Below are positions 1 to 8,288 of a stretch of DNA of 42,671 nt, one piece after another (the stretch's first letter is position 1; each line of letters starts with the position of its first letter). A program made the position numbers and the translations under genes. The notes beneath the pieces are model-generated. The model was given only the letters and a program-made list of their open reading frames with translations, was not told where the DNA came from and searched no databases. Source of the DNA: Streptomyces sp. L-9-10 (GTDB lineage Bacteria; Actinomycetota; Actinomycetes; Streptomycetales; Streptomycetaceae); the NCBI RefSeq assembly GCF_004151105.1, contig NZ_PHRF01000136.1, positions 1 to 42,671 on the forward strand, read 5' to 3'.

Positions 1-276
1 GCTGCCCCCTTTTACGGGTGGCAGAATAAAAAACTCATCGTTGTTTGAATCCTGGAGCGATCTGGAAATCAGTGTATGCCATTGACGGTCCAATTCCCTC
101 ATCGGGTCTGCCAGTGACTCTTGTACCGCAATGGCCGGCTCGACGTCGATTCCCGTTACAGCCTGGATGGCGGTAAGGACCGGTGGGGCCGACGAGGGTA
201 CTTTTCCCTCAAGGACGGTCAGGCCGCACGCTCGAAGGGTGTCACGCCAATGGAAGCTGTTGTCGTCAATCGTCAC
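1..276 (-). CDS. Putative Rhs-toxin immunity protein (partial, 3' end beyond window)
   Basis: The frame opens at a GTG (274-276) and stays open for 92 codons to the window edge, so the C-terminus is missing. A Shine-Dalgarno AAAGGAG lies at 283-289, six bases before the GTG. The gene begins 29 bases after the stop of the large Rhs toxin gene on the same strand, which is the standard place for the matching immunity gene. The visible protein is soluble and acidic, with no signal peptide or membrane segment. I do not recognise the family; it ends within the window at a FILPPVKG stretch. The DNA is less GC-rich than the upstream Rhs core, as expected for an exchangeable toxin/immunity tip. The function is inferred from position only. 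Confidence 0.6.
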   Translation of the reverse strand, partial: MTIDDNSFHWRDTLRACGLTVLEGKVPSSAPPVLTAIQAVTGIDVEPAIAVQESLADPMRELDRQWHTLISRSLQDSNNDEFFILPPVKGGS

Positions 277-305
277 CGTCGGCTCCTTTCTGTGGGAAGG
301 CCCTG

Positions 306-3300
306 CTATTCCGAGTAGAAGAAATGATGATCTCCGCCTGGTTTGTTAATCTTTGCGTATCTCTCTATGTCGCTGGGATATCCGAAACTTCCATCTTCGC
401 GTTGCACCCTACGGTTGTCCCAACCGAAGTTGACCAGTTCCCGAGTGTCGTCGATTTTTGGCTTCCCTGCGTGGAAGTGTGGGCCGGCTGGATCGTGTAC
501 ATGTTCCACTACCACCCGGGATCCTTGTGCGGTCTCGAATTGTCGAAAATTGCCCCAGTGGCTCTGTTCGCTTGAGTACGTGTACCCAGGGGCATGTTTC
601 AAATTTTTGTCCCCAGTGACAGTCCACTCGGCGATCGGGGTTTCTCCGTACGGCACCCCTGCTGCGTCGAACGCGGCCCTCTCGGCGTCCGCTCTGTACT
701 TGAACGGGTTGGAATGTTCTCCCTTGGGCGGGCAGGGGCCCAGGCCGAGGGGGTCGGACCAGGTGTGGGGGTTGTGGACGTACGTCGCCGGGTTGGGGGC
801 CGGTTCGAGGCCGAGGGGGTCTTGGGTGAGGTAGCGGGCGGTTTCGGGGTCGTAGTGGCGGAAGTAGTTGTAGTGGAGGCCGGTTTCGGGGTCGAAGTAC
901 TGGCCGGGGAAGCGGAGTGGCGTGTAGGCCGTGCTGTTCGTCGACCAGGTGGTGGTGCCCCAGAGCGTGGTGCGGGTGTGCCACGCAAGGGAGCCGGTCT
1001 CGTCTATGAGCTCTGTGGGAGTGCCGACCAGGTCCGTGGCTATGGCGAAGAAGCGTTCGTCGATCTCGTCCTGGGGGGCGTCGGCCGCGGTGATGCGTTC
1101 GGTCTGGGCGAGGGGCCGCAGGCCCTTGTGGTGCCAGGTGAGAGTGACCGAGTTGGGTAGCTTCTCCGACCACGTGGTCTGTTCGCAGAGGGTGCTGCCT
1201 TCCCAGCTGAAGTCGATCTGCTCTTCGACGGTAGCGCCGTCGGCGGCGAGCCGCTGTTTGGCGGTGCGGCGGCCGAGCGGGTCGTACAGGTAGCGCCAGC
1301 GCGTGCCGCCGGGGGTGGTCACGGAGGTGAGGCGGTCTTCGGCGTCCCAGGCGTAGCGCCAGGTGTCCGGCTTGCGGGAGAGGTGGACCTTCTGGCGGAG
1401 GGTGATACGGCCCTGGGCATCGTGCTCATAGCGCACGTCACCCGCGCGGGTGATGCGGGTGCCGGTGTAGGTACGCGGTCCCCGGGCCTCACCGCCGGCG
1501 TGCCGGTCCGGCCACGAGGCGGTGGTCTGGTTGCCGACCTCGTCGTAGGCGTAGGTCTCGGTCCAGTTTGTCGCGTGGACAGCGGTGACACGCCCCGCCG
1601 GGTCGAGGTCGAAGCGGCGACTGCCGGAGAGTTGGTCATCGACGCCGGTGAGGTTGCCGTCGGCTCGGTAGGTGTAGGCGCGGTGCTGGAGGAGGCCCGC
1701 GTCATGGCCGCGTACAGCCTGTGCGGTCAGCTGCCCGACCGTGTCCCACGTATGGGTGAGGGTGAGAGTGGAGCCCAGATGGCGCGCCAACTCCTGGCCC
1801 GCCGCGTCATGTTCGAAGGCAAGAGTGCGGCCCGAGGCCGTGAGGGCGGAGCGCCGCCCCGCTCCGTCGTACATCCAGGTACTGGTGGCGCCGGTAGGCG
1901 TGGTGCGTCCGGTACGGCGGCCCAGGATGTCGTAGGTGTACGACATGGTGCGGTCGGCGACCGTTTCGGATCGGAGACGTCCGTAACGGTCGTGGAGGAG
2001 GGTAAGTGTGGCGTCGGGGCCGATGGCCTGGGCGAGGCCGTCGGTGTAGTCGTACTCGTACGTGGTGATCGAGCCGTCGGCGTCCTTGGCCGTGAGCCGG
2101 CCCAGTACGTCGCGCTGATAGGTGACCGACTGACCGAGGCCGTTCGTACGCGTCACCAGCGCACCTGTGGCGTCATGGGCGTAGGTGAGGGTCCGGCCGT
2201 CGAAGTCAGTCTCCGATATGAGCCGTCCCGCCGGATCGTACTCGTAGTCCCAGGTCAGACCTTGGGGGCTGGTAACCCGGGTGAGACGGAGATGAGGGTC
2301 GTAATCGAACTCATAACGGGCGCCGTCCGGGCCGGTACGAGCCGCCATGAGATCGAAGTCCGTGTACTCGAAACGGGATACGGAGCCCATGGCGTCGGTG
2401 TTGCTCGTGCAGTTGCCCTCGCCGTCGTACGTCCATGACTGTGCTGTGCCGTCCGCCTCGATGCGGCGGGCGAGTCGTCCCTCCGGCGTCCATTCCAGAC
2501 GTGCTGTCGCCCCGAGTGGGTCGGTGACGGCGACTGTACGACCGAAGGCGTCGCGCCCGTAACGGGTCACCGCTCCTAGCGGGCCGGCGACTTCGGCGAC
2601 GAGGCCGGTCCGGTCGCACCGCACCCGGGTGGTGTTGCCCAGCGCGTCCGTCGCCGAGGTGAGGTTGCCCGCCTCGTCATAGGTGTAGTGCGTGGTGGCG
2701 CCGGACGGGGCGGTCGCCGAGACGCGGTTGCCCCGTCCGTCGTAGCTCTGGCGGCGGATGGTGCCGTCCGCGGCGCGGAGGGCCGTTGGCAGGTTGAGGG
2801 CGTTGTACGTCATTGATGCTGTCCGGCCGTCCGGCCGGGTGAACGAGACCAGGTTGCCGAGGTCGTCGTACTCAGACGTACTCGACCTGCCGAGCGCATC
2901 GGACCGTGACAGCAGGCGGTTGAAGCGGTCGTATGCGAATCGGGTGACCGCTCCCAGTGCGTCGATCTCGGTGACGACCTGCGCCCGGTCGTTGATCACG
3001 AATCGCTTGGTGTGGCCCAGGCCGTCGGTGACGGAGGTCATGCGCAGGCCGCTGTCGGGGTCGGTGTCGTCCCAGGTGAAGCGGGATTCCACGTGTCCGT
3101 TCGTGCCCGACTGGTAGACGCATCGGTCGAGATCGTCGTAGACGTAGTCGTAGTGGCTGCCGTTGGTATCGGTCCACGATGTGATGCGGCCCTGCTCGTC
3201 GCAGCCGAAACGCAGCGGCCGGCCGGAGGAGTTGGTTACCTCGGTGAGATGGCCATTCGTATACCCGTACCGGAGGATTTCCTGGTCGGTGCCGTCCGGT

Positions 3301-4745
3301 GCCGCGCCCGCCAGGTGCAGGGCGGTGACTCTTCCCTCGCTCGTGGTGAGCTTCAGGTGGTAGCCGCCGTGGTGCACGATCGAGGCCGGGGCGCCCGTCT
3401 CGTCGTAATCGAAGGCGATCCAACGTCCGTTACGGTCGTCGGTCTGGGCCAACAGAGCCAACTCGTCGCCGTGGTCGGCGAAATGCCAGACCCGCCCGGT
3501 GCTGGGGTCGGAGATGGTGTAGCCGTCGTCCACCCGGTCCAGAGGCCATTGCCTGCCATGCGTGGGCAGGACGGGGACACCGGGCGCGGGATGCGGATAA
3601 GCCAGCAGGCTGCCCTCGTCACAGCTGAACACCACGCCTTCCGCGTCGATCTCCAGCCGCTGGTCGACGGTGCTCGACCAGGTCGGGCCGAACCAGCCGC
3701 CCGCGCGGTACGAGGAGTCGAAGGTACGCCGGAACACCAGGGGCAATGCGCCCGGCAGCGAGATGTCCGTCTGCGGCAGGAGCACGCGCCCGGTAGCGAC
3801 GTCGACCGGGTCTCCGTCGCACTTCGTCTCGTCGCACTTCTTGCCGCCGCTGTCAGGGTCCTTGTCGTGCCCGTGCCGGCTCTTGCCCTTCGGGCTGTCG
3901 GCGAGGTCTTTCATCCCGGCCCGCAGACCGCCTCGCAGAACGCCTGCGCCCTTGGTCCCGATCAGTTCGGGGACGAGTCGGCCGAGGAATTCGGACGGGT
4001 CGCCCTTCGCCGCGTCCCAGGCGTTCTTGAGGGCGCGGTCCGGGTTGGCGACGGTAGTGGCGAGGCCGGCGAGCGTCATGTTGACGCCCTTGTAGTACTC
4101 GGCAGGGTGGGTCAGGTTGTACGCGTCGAGCGGGTTGACCGAGCGGACGAAGTTGATCAGCCCCGCGGTGCCCTTGACGACGCCGCCGCCGAAGTGGGCC
4201 AGCTCGACACCCTGGCCCAGGCCCCAGTCCATGAGCTCCAGCTTGGCCCGCTCGCGTCCGGTGGGCTCATTCGGGGCATGCGCCATCGCCGCGGTGACGG
4301 CGCCTTTCGCGGTCTCGGCCGCCTCATTGTGGGCGCGCCGGGCGTCGTTGAGGATCTCTTGGGCGCGTCGCCGTTTGGCCGCGCCGGGGTCGGTGAAAGG
4401 AGCGGGCCTGGGGGGAGGATTGTCGTTATTGCGCGCCGCGTTGTACGCGTCGACCTTCTTGTTGTACGCGTCGGTGGCCGTCTTGGAGGTCTCGTTGCCC
4501 TCCTTGTAGAGGGCGATCGCCTCGCGTGCCTTGCTCTGCGCGCTGGTGACCGTCTTGGAGTACGTCTCCAGTGCCTTGGCCGCGTCCTCGAAGGCATCGG
4601 CCGCGCGCAGCCAGTCGGTGGGCAGAGGCTGGAACTTCTTCCGGAAGGCGTCGGCGCCCTCGCCCTTCCAGCGGCTGGAGTCGAGCTTCCTCATCCCGCC
4701 GCCGACGAGATCGAACGCCTTCTGGAAGTCCCGCAGGTTCTTCAC
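306..4745 (-). CDS. Rhs/YD-repeat polymorphic toxin with T7SS-type N-terminal region
   Basis: The ORF has 1479 codons from a GTG at 4745. Order of domains: a helical WXG-like export region (about 1-270, with SSRWKGEGADAF near 23-34); a DUF6531-type region (about 310-390, GDPVDVATG...); some 800 residues of YD repeats; the RHS core (RFPGQYFDPETGLHYNYFRHYDPETARY, split here as YFDPETGLHYNYFRH then YDPETARYLTQDPLGL); then a 144-residue tip after DPLGL. The tip is rich in His (VVEHVHDPAGPHFHAG, GGDHHFF) and looks like a metal-dependent or acid-base nuclease-type toxin, but I do not recognise the family. The true start is probably ATG 5024: the same frame continues upstream but is cut by a TAG at 4857-4859, which would remove 93 residues of the export domain. 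The call as an Rhs toxin is secure; whether it is made in full is not. Confidence 0.9.
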   Translation of the reverse strand: MKNLRDFQKAFDLVGGGMRKLDSSRWKGEGADAFRKKFQPLPTDWLRAADAFEDAAKALETYSKTVTSAQSKAREAIALYKEGNETSKTATDAYNKKVDAYNAARNNDNPPPRPAPFTDPGAAKRRRAQEILNDARRAHNEAAETAKGAVTAAMAHAPNEPTGRERAKLELMDWGLGQGVELAHFGGGVVKGTAGLINFVRSVNPLDAYNLTHPAEYYKGVNMTLAGLATTVANPDRALKNAWDAAKGDPSEFLGRLVPELIGTKGAGVLRGGLRAGMKDLADSPKGKSRHGHDKDPDSGGKKCDETKCDGDPVDVATGRVLLPQTDISLPGALPLVFRRTFDSSYRAGGWFGPTWSSTVDQRLEIDAEGVVFSCDEGSLLAYPHPAPGVPVLPTHGRQWPLDRVDDGYTISDPSTGRVWHFADHGDELALLAQTDDRNGRWIAFDYDETGAPASIVHHGGYHLKLTTSEGRVTALHLAGAAPDGTDQEILRYGYTNGHLTEVTNSSGRPLRFGCDEQGRITSWTDTNGSHYDYVYDDLDRCVYQSGTNGHVESRFTWDDTDPDSGLRMTSVTDGLGHTKRFVINDRAQVVTEIDALGAVTRFAYDRFNRLLSRSDALGRSSTSEYDDLGNLVSFTRPDGRTASMTYNALNLPTALRAADGTIRRQSYDGRGNRVSATAPSGATTHYTYDEAGNLTSATDALGNTTRVRCDRTGLVAEVAGPLGAVTRYGRDAFGRTVAVTDPLGATARLEWTPEGRLARRIEADGTAQSWTYDGEGNCTSNTDAMGSVSRFEYTDFDLMAARTGPDGARYEFDYDPHLRLTRVTSPQGLTWDYEYDPAGRLISETDFDGRTLTYAHDATGALVTRTNGLGQSVTYQRDVLGRLTAKDADGSITTYEYDYTDGLAQAIGPDATLTLLHDRYGRLRSETVADRTMSYTYDILGRRTGRTTPTGATSTWMYDGAGRRSALTASGRTLAFEHDAAGQELARHLGSTLTLTHTWDTVGQLTAQAVRGHDAGLLQHRAYTYRADGNLTGVDDQLSGSRRFDLDPAGRVTAVHATNWTETYAYDEVGNQTTASWPDRHAGGEARGPRTYTGTRITRAGDVRYEHDAQGRITLRQKVHLSRKPDTWRYAWDAEDRLTSVTTPGGTRWRYLYDPLGRRTAKQRLAADGATVEEQIDFSWEGSTLCEQTTWSEKLPNSVTLTWHHKGLRPLAQTERITAADAPQDEIDERFFAIATDLVGTPTELIDETGSLAWHTRTTLWGTTTWSTNSTAYTPLRFPGQYFDPETGLHYNYFRHYDPETARYLTQDPLGLEPAPNPATYVHNPHTWSDPLGLGPCPPKGEHSNPFKYRADAERAAFDAAGVPYGETPIAEWTVTGDKNLKHAPGYTYSSEQSHWGNFRQFETAQGSRVVVEHVHDPAGPHFHAGKPKIDDTRELVNFGWDNRRVQREDGSFGYPSDIERYAKINKPGGDHHFFYSE

Positions 4746-5024
4746 CGTCGCGGCGATCTTCTCCGGCCTGCCATGGATCAGCTCGTCGGCTTCCTCACTC
4801 TGGCCGAGTTGCTGCTCACCGACCTCGGCGCCGAGAGAGGACGCCGTCTCGTCGCCCTAGTCCTCGACGGCGTCCGCCCAGTCATGCGCGCCGACCTTGT
4901 CCAGACCGTCACCGACCCGGTCCGTGGCCCAGTCGACACCCTCGCCCACGACCTCCTTGCCCTTGTCGATCCCCTTGCCGATCCCGTCGACGACATCGTC
5001 GGCGAGCCCTCCCCAGTCCACCAT
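4746..5024 (-). pseudogene. 5' leader of the Rhs toxin gene, separated by an in-frame TAG
   Basis: From ATG 5024 the frame reads MVDWGGLADDVVDGIG... to WADAVED, then TAG at 4857-4859, then GDETASSLGAEVGEQQLGQ and on without a shift into the 1479-codon ORF. Actinobacterial T7SS-associated Rhs proteins of this group have the same N-terminus with VEDWGDE at this point, as I recall them, so the TAG replaces a Trp codon by one base (TGG to TAG). ATG 5024 overlaps the TGA of the upstream gene (TGATG), a normal coupling arrangement, which supports it as the original start. The cause could be a nonsense mutation, a base-calling error, or recoding. Confidence 0.75.
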
Positions 5025-5671
5025 CAGCGGCTCTCCCCCCACCGCGGCTCCTCGGCCTGCGCCACCGTGTCCGCGGAGGGATCGAGAGTCTCCTTGAGCC
5101 GCTCGTCCAAGGCGTCACGTACGGCCGGGTCCATCGTTCCCGAGCGCTCCAACGAGTCGAGCATCGCGTCTTCCACGTCGTACGCGGTGTCCTTCCACGT
5201 CTGCTTGACTTCCGCGTGCGCCTCGGAGAACGACTCGGCACTCCAGTCGGGGTTGTCGTACGCGCTCTGCGTACGGATCTCGTCCCAGCCGAGCTCTCCG
5301 ACTTCGTCCTCGCTCAGGTGCGGGTTCCCGTTCAGCGAGTTCACGCCGATCTTGATCGAGTCCTTGACGTACTGCTCCTGCTCGGCGAACGCGCCGGCCG
5401 ACAATCCCACGCCCTGGGCGAAATCGTTCCCGCGCAGCGTCAGAGACCGGACCCCCCACTCCCAGCGATCGCAGAACGTCTGGAACTCGGCCGTCAGCCC
5501 GCCGTGCCCCACCTCCAGTCCCGACTGCGACAGGTCCGAGAACCCCCGCCCCGTCGACGCCTCACCGATCATCCCGAGCTCCTTCAACTCGGCATGCGCC
5601 AGGTCGATGCCCTTCGCGATGTCGGCGAGCGCCGACGCCGAGGCTTGCAGATCAGCACCGTCACCGGTCAT
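5024..5671 (-). CDS. WXG100/ESX-like helical protein of toxin operon
   Basis: This 215-residue protein starts at ATG 5669-5671, whose ATGA overlaps the stop of the upstream SseB-like gene; its own TGA overlaps the ATG of the Rhs gene. The first 100 residues look like an ESX-type helical hairpin: alternating helices with a WEW turn (TFCDRWEWGVRSL, near residue 70). The second half is acidic and charged, with EWxxxxxS-free helices and a PDWSAESFSEAHAEV stretch. No signal peptide is present, as expected for ESX substrates or chaperones. Position between SseB-like and Rhs genes suggests it assists export or folding of the Rhs toxin. Family membership is inferred from architecture, not from a decisive motif. 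Confidence 0.75.
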   Translation of the reverse strand: MTGDGADLQASASALADIAKGIDLAHAELKELGMIGEASTGRGFSDLSQSGLEVGHGGLTAEFQTFCDRWEWGVRSLTLRGNDFAQGVGLSAGAFAEQEQYVKDSIKIGVNSLNGNPHLSEDEVGELGWDEIRTQSAYDNPDWSAESFSEAHAEVKQTWKDTAYDVEDAMLDSLERSGTMDPAVRDALDERLKETLDPSADTVAQAEEPRWGESR

Positions 5672-6213
5672 GTGGTATCCCCGAGATCTACGGCCGCCGA
5701 GTCCGGCACAATGCCCTTGACCGGCGGAAACAACATCCCTTCCGCGCTGCCCGCGTCCAGCGCCACACCCGCCGGACCCGGCAGCATCACATCCAGCAGC
5801 CGCGCACCGAGAACCGTCCGGTACGCCCACTCCCGCCCCGCGGCCCCCTGCATCCGCGCGAAACCGGCCAGAGCCTCCTCGTCCGAGAACGCGCAGATCC
5901 ACCGCACACCGTTCTGCTCGGCGGTCCACAAACTCCCGTACTCGTCGAACGGCACCAGCACCGCCGTACGCCGGAATTCTCCCAGCAACATCGCGAACTG
6001 ACGCCTCGCAATGGCCAGTTCATCCACCGGCGCAGGGTCGGGAGCCGGCCCGGGACCCTTCTGGCCGCCGGTCGGCCGCTCCGTCTTCGGCCAGTCGATC
6101 AACTCGGTCAGTTTCGACGAACGGTCCGGCTCCGCTGTCTCATCCCCTGTCTCATCCCCGTTTTCCCGCACGTCCGAAAGGCTGTCACGGGAGCGTTTCC
6201 GGGAGCAAGGCAC
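5668..6213 (-). CDS. SseB-like domain protein
   Basis: The 181-codon frame ends at TGA 5668-5670, overlapping the next gene by four bases. Residues about 70-170 match the SseB N-terminal-like fold seen beside actinobacterial T7SS and Rhs loci: LVPFDEYGSLWTAE, WICAFSDEEALAGF, then LLDVMLPGPAGVALDAGS and FPPVKGIVPD. The first 60 residues are acidic and Pro-rich, so low complexity. The start is uncertain: GTG 6213 has no clear ribosome site, and GTG 6171 is an alternative. It is the first gene of the three-gene operon leading into the Rhs toxin. The role of SseB-like proteins in these loci is unknown; a chaperone or export role is only an inference. Confidence 0.8.
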   Translation of the reverse strand: MPCSRKRSRDSLSDVRENGDETGDETAEPDRSSKLTELIDWPKTERPTGGQKGPGPAPDPAPVDELAIARRQFAMLLGEFRRTAVLVPFDEYGSLWTAEQNGVRWICAFSDEEALAGFARMQGAAGREWAYRTVLGARLLDVMLPGPAGVALDAGSAEGMLFPPVKGIVPDSAAVDLGDTT

Positions 6214-6274
6214 TGCCGTCGCGGGCGGTTCGGGCGGCGGCCCGGGGGACGCCGTTTCTCCACCGCCCGCGCCC

Positions 6275-7090
6275 TCAGGCCCGTAGCTCCTGTGTGCAGC
6301 ACTTCACGCTGCCGCCGCCCTTGAGCAGCTCCCCGAGGTCGATGCCCAGTGGCTCGAACCCCCGGTCGCGCAGCGGGGCGAAGAGGCCGGCGGCGCTCTG
6401 GGGGAGCAGTACGTGGCGGCCGTCGCTCACCGCGTTCAGGCCGAGTGCCGCCGCGTCCGGTTCCTCGGCGATGAGGGCGTCGGGGAAGAGGCGGGCGAGT
6501 ACGGCACGGCTGCCGGGGGAGAAGGCGTCGGGGTAGTACATGATCTCGTCGGCCGCGTCGTCCAGGACGCAGAGGGCCGTGTCCAGGTGGTAGTAGCGCG
6601 GGTCGACCAGGTCGAGGCCGATCACCGGCCGGCCGAAGAACTCCTGTGCCTCGTCGTGCGAGAGCGGGCTGGACCGGAAGCCGCGTCCGGCGAGCAGGTA
6701 CGTGGCGGTGACGGCGAAGTCGCCCTCGCCCTCGTTGATGTGCACCGGCTCGCGGATGTCGGCGTAGCCGTGGGCGCGGAACCAGTTCAGGTGCGCCTCC
6801 GCCTCGTGGTGCCGCTCCGGGTGGGCGAAGCGGGCGCCGAGGACGCGGCCGTCGATGACCGTGGCGCCGTTCGCGGCGAAGACCATGTCCGGCAGGCCGG
6901 GGTCGGGGTCCAGCAGCGCGACGGTGTGGCCGAGCGCCGTGTAGCGGTCGCGGAGGTCCTCCCACTGGGCCAGGGCCAGCGGCAGGTCCACCGGCTTCGC
7001 CGGGTTCATCCAGGGGTTGATCGAGTACGTCACCGCGAAGTGGTGCGGCGGGCACATGAGATAGCGGCGGGGCGAGGCGTCACGAGGCAA
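6275..7090 (-). CDS. ddaH: Dimethylargininase / arginine deiminase-family hydrolase
   Basis: I chose the TTG start at 7088-7090 because GAGGAG lies six bases upstream and the protein then begins, as in homologues, just before YLMCPPHHFAVTYSINPWM. The 271-residue product has the guanidino-group-modifying fold: MVFAANGA, an acidic NEGEGDFAV loop, a catalytic-type His in YHLDTALCVLDD, and the nucleophilic Cys near the C-terminus in GGGSVKCCTQEL. The family hydrolyses N,N-dimethylarginine to citrulline and dimethylamine, or related guanidino compounds, in the cytosol. It is divergent from a TetR gene with a palindrome between them, so it is a likely target of that repressor. Exact substrate is not fixed by sequence. 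Confidence 0.85.
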   Translation of the reverse strand: MPRDASPRRYLMCPPHHFAVTYSINPWMNPAKPVDLPLALAQWEDLRDRYTALGHTVALLDPDPGLPDMVFAANGATVIDGRVLGARFAHPERHHEAEAHLNWFRAHGYADIREPVHINEGEGDFAVTATYLLAGRGFRSSPLSHDEAQEFFGRPVIGLDLVDPRYYHLDTALCVLDDAADEIMYYPDAFSPGSRAVLARLFPDALIAEEPDAAALGLNAVSDGRHVLLPQSAAGLFAPLRDRGFEPLGIDLGELLKGGGSVKCCTQELRA

Positions 7091-7126
7091 GGGGGGCTCC
7101 TCACGAGCTGCGTTGCTGCGTTGGTG

Positions 7127-7196
7127 CGGGGGCTGCGGGGCTGCGGGTTGCGGGGTTGTGGGGTTGTGGGGCTGCTCGGCTGCGGGACTGCGGGGC
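7127..7196. repeat. G-tract repeat in the ddaH upstream region
   Basis: The plus strand holds repeated GCGGGG, TGCGGG and GTTGTGGGG units, with at least six G runs of three or four separated by short loops. It could fold into a G-quadruplex and lies in the template strand side of the ddaH leader. No coding role is apparent. The rest of 7091-7325 is GT-rich with no other recognisable feature. Confidence 0.5.
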
Positions 7197-7325
7197 ACAT
7201 GTGGTGTGTGTGCGTTGTGCGTGTAGGGGGAAGCGTGGTGTGCGTGAAGCCATGGTCCGCTTCCCGGGGCCCACGCGCTGTCAACCGTTCGGGTGGTTCC
7301 GCGCACGACGTACGAGGCAGTTTGC

Positions 7326-7345
7326 GAGACGATACGTATCGCCTC
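7326..7345. promoter_or_regulatory. Candidate TetR operator
   Basis: GAGACGATAC / GTATCGCCTC is a 20-base inverted repeat with one mismatched pair and a perfect 12-base centre (CGATACGTATCG, 7330-7341). It lies 20 bases before the TetR start and upstream of the divergent ddaH gene. Size and position fit autoregulation by a TetR dimer and control of both genes. Confidence 0.65.
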
Positions 7346-7365
7346 CCCGGTTGTAGATTGATGCC

Positions 7366-8001
7366 ATGACTGACAGCGGGGCACCCGACTCCACCCGGCG
7401 CAGTGAGCGTTCACGCCGGGCGATCTATGACGCGGCCCTCGCCCTGGTGGGCGAGGTCGGCTACGGCAGGACGACGATCGAGGGCATCGCGGCCCGCGCC
7501 GGAGTCGGCAAGCAGACGATCTACCGCTGGTGGCCCTCCAAGGGCGCCGTGCTGCTGGAAGCCTTCCTCGACCTCATCGAGCAGGCGGCACGCGAGGCGG
7601 ACGGCGGGGAAGGGATCCACGAGATCCCCGACACGGGCGATCTGGAGGCCGATCTCAAGCTGGTCCTGCGCGCCACGGTCGATGAGATGAACGACCCGAA
7701 GTACGAGGTGCCCTCCCGCGCGCTCGCCGCCGAGGGGATCATCAACACCGAACTGGGCGTCGAATTCGCGAAGACGATGCTCGAACCGCAGCTCCAGCTC
7801 TATGTGAGGCGGCTGAGAGCCGCCCAGGAGGCGGGGGAGGCGCGGCAGGACCTCGATCCCCGTATCGCCCTGGAGCTGCTGGTCGGTCCCGTCGCCCATC
7901 GCTGGCTGCTGCGCACGCTTCCGCTGACGCACGCGTACGCCGACACGATCGTCGAGTACGCGCTGCACGGGCTGGCCCCGAGGCCGTCCGCACGGCACTG
8001 A
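7366..8001 (+). CDS. TetR/AcrR family transcriptional regulator
   Basis: This 211-residue protein has the TetR helix-turn-helix at about residues 17-63: RRAIYDAALALVGEVGYGRT, then TIEGIAARAGVGKQTIYRWW with PSKGAVLLEAF. The rest is the all-helical ligand and dimer domain, with an LELLVGPVAHRWLL helix near 165-180. The length is normal for the family. It is divergent from the dimethylargininase gene; a 20-base palindrome lies in the shared upstream region. A repressor of ddaH and of itself is the simplest reading; the ligand is unknown. Confidence 0.92.
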   Translation: MTDSGAPDSTRRSERSRRAIYDAALALVGEVGYGRTTIEGIAARAGVGKQTIYRWWPSKGAVLLEAFLDLIEQAAREADGGEGIHEIPDTGDLEADLKLVLRATVDEMNDPKYEVPSRALAAEGIINTELGVEFAKTMLEPQLQLYVRRLRAAQEAGEARQDLDPRIALELLVGPVAHRWLLRTLPLTHAYADTIVEYALHGLAPRPSARH

Positions 8002-8288
8002 GTGCCAGGGTGCTGCCGGGGGTCTCCGGGACGCTGTCCGGGCGCCCCGGACCGTCCGGGCGCCGGGGGGCGCGCGGGGGCGCGTCGATGCATCCGGGGC
8101 GGGTGTGGTGAAAGCCACCGGCCCCGGAGCCCCCGTACGGGGCCATATATCGCCGCATAAGCCGCGATTCGCTCGGTGGTGGCGGACCACTCCCCAGACC
8201 CCGGTGGGGGCTCGCGGCCACCCGGGGAGCAGGATGGTGGGAGCATGGGGAGAGTCCGCAGGGACGAGCATGAGGTGTGAGGGGATCG

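Noticed and set aside
3012..5720. 902-codon plus-strand ORF opposite the Rhs gene
   Set aside because: Composition (Arg, Val, Gly-rich) is typical of antisense frames in high-GC DNA; the minus strand has clear domains.
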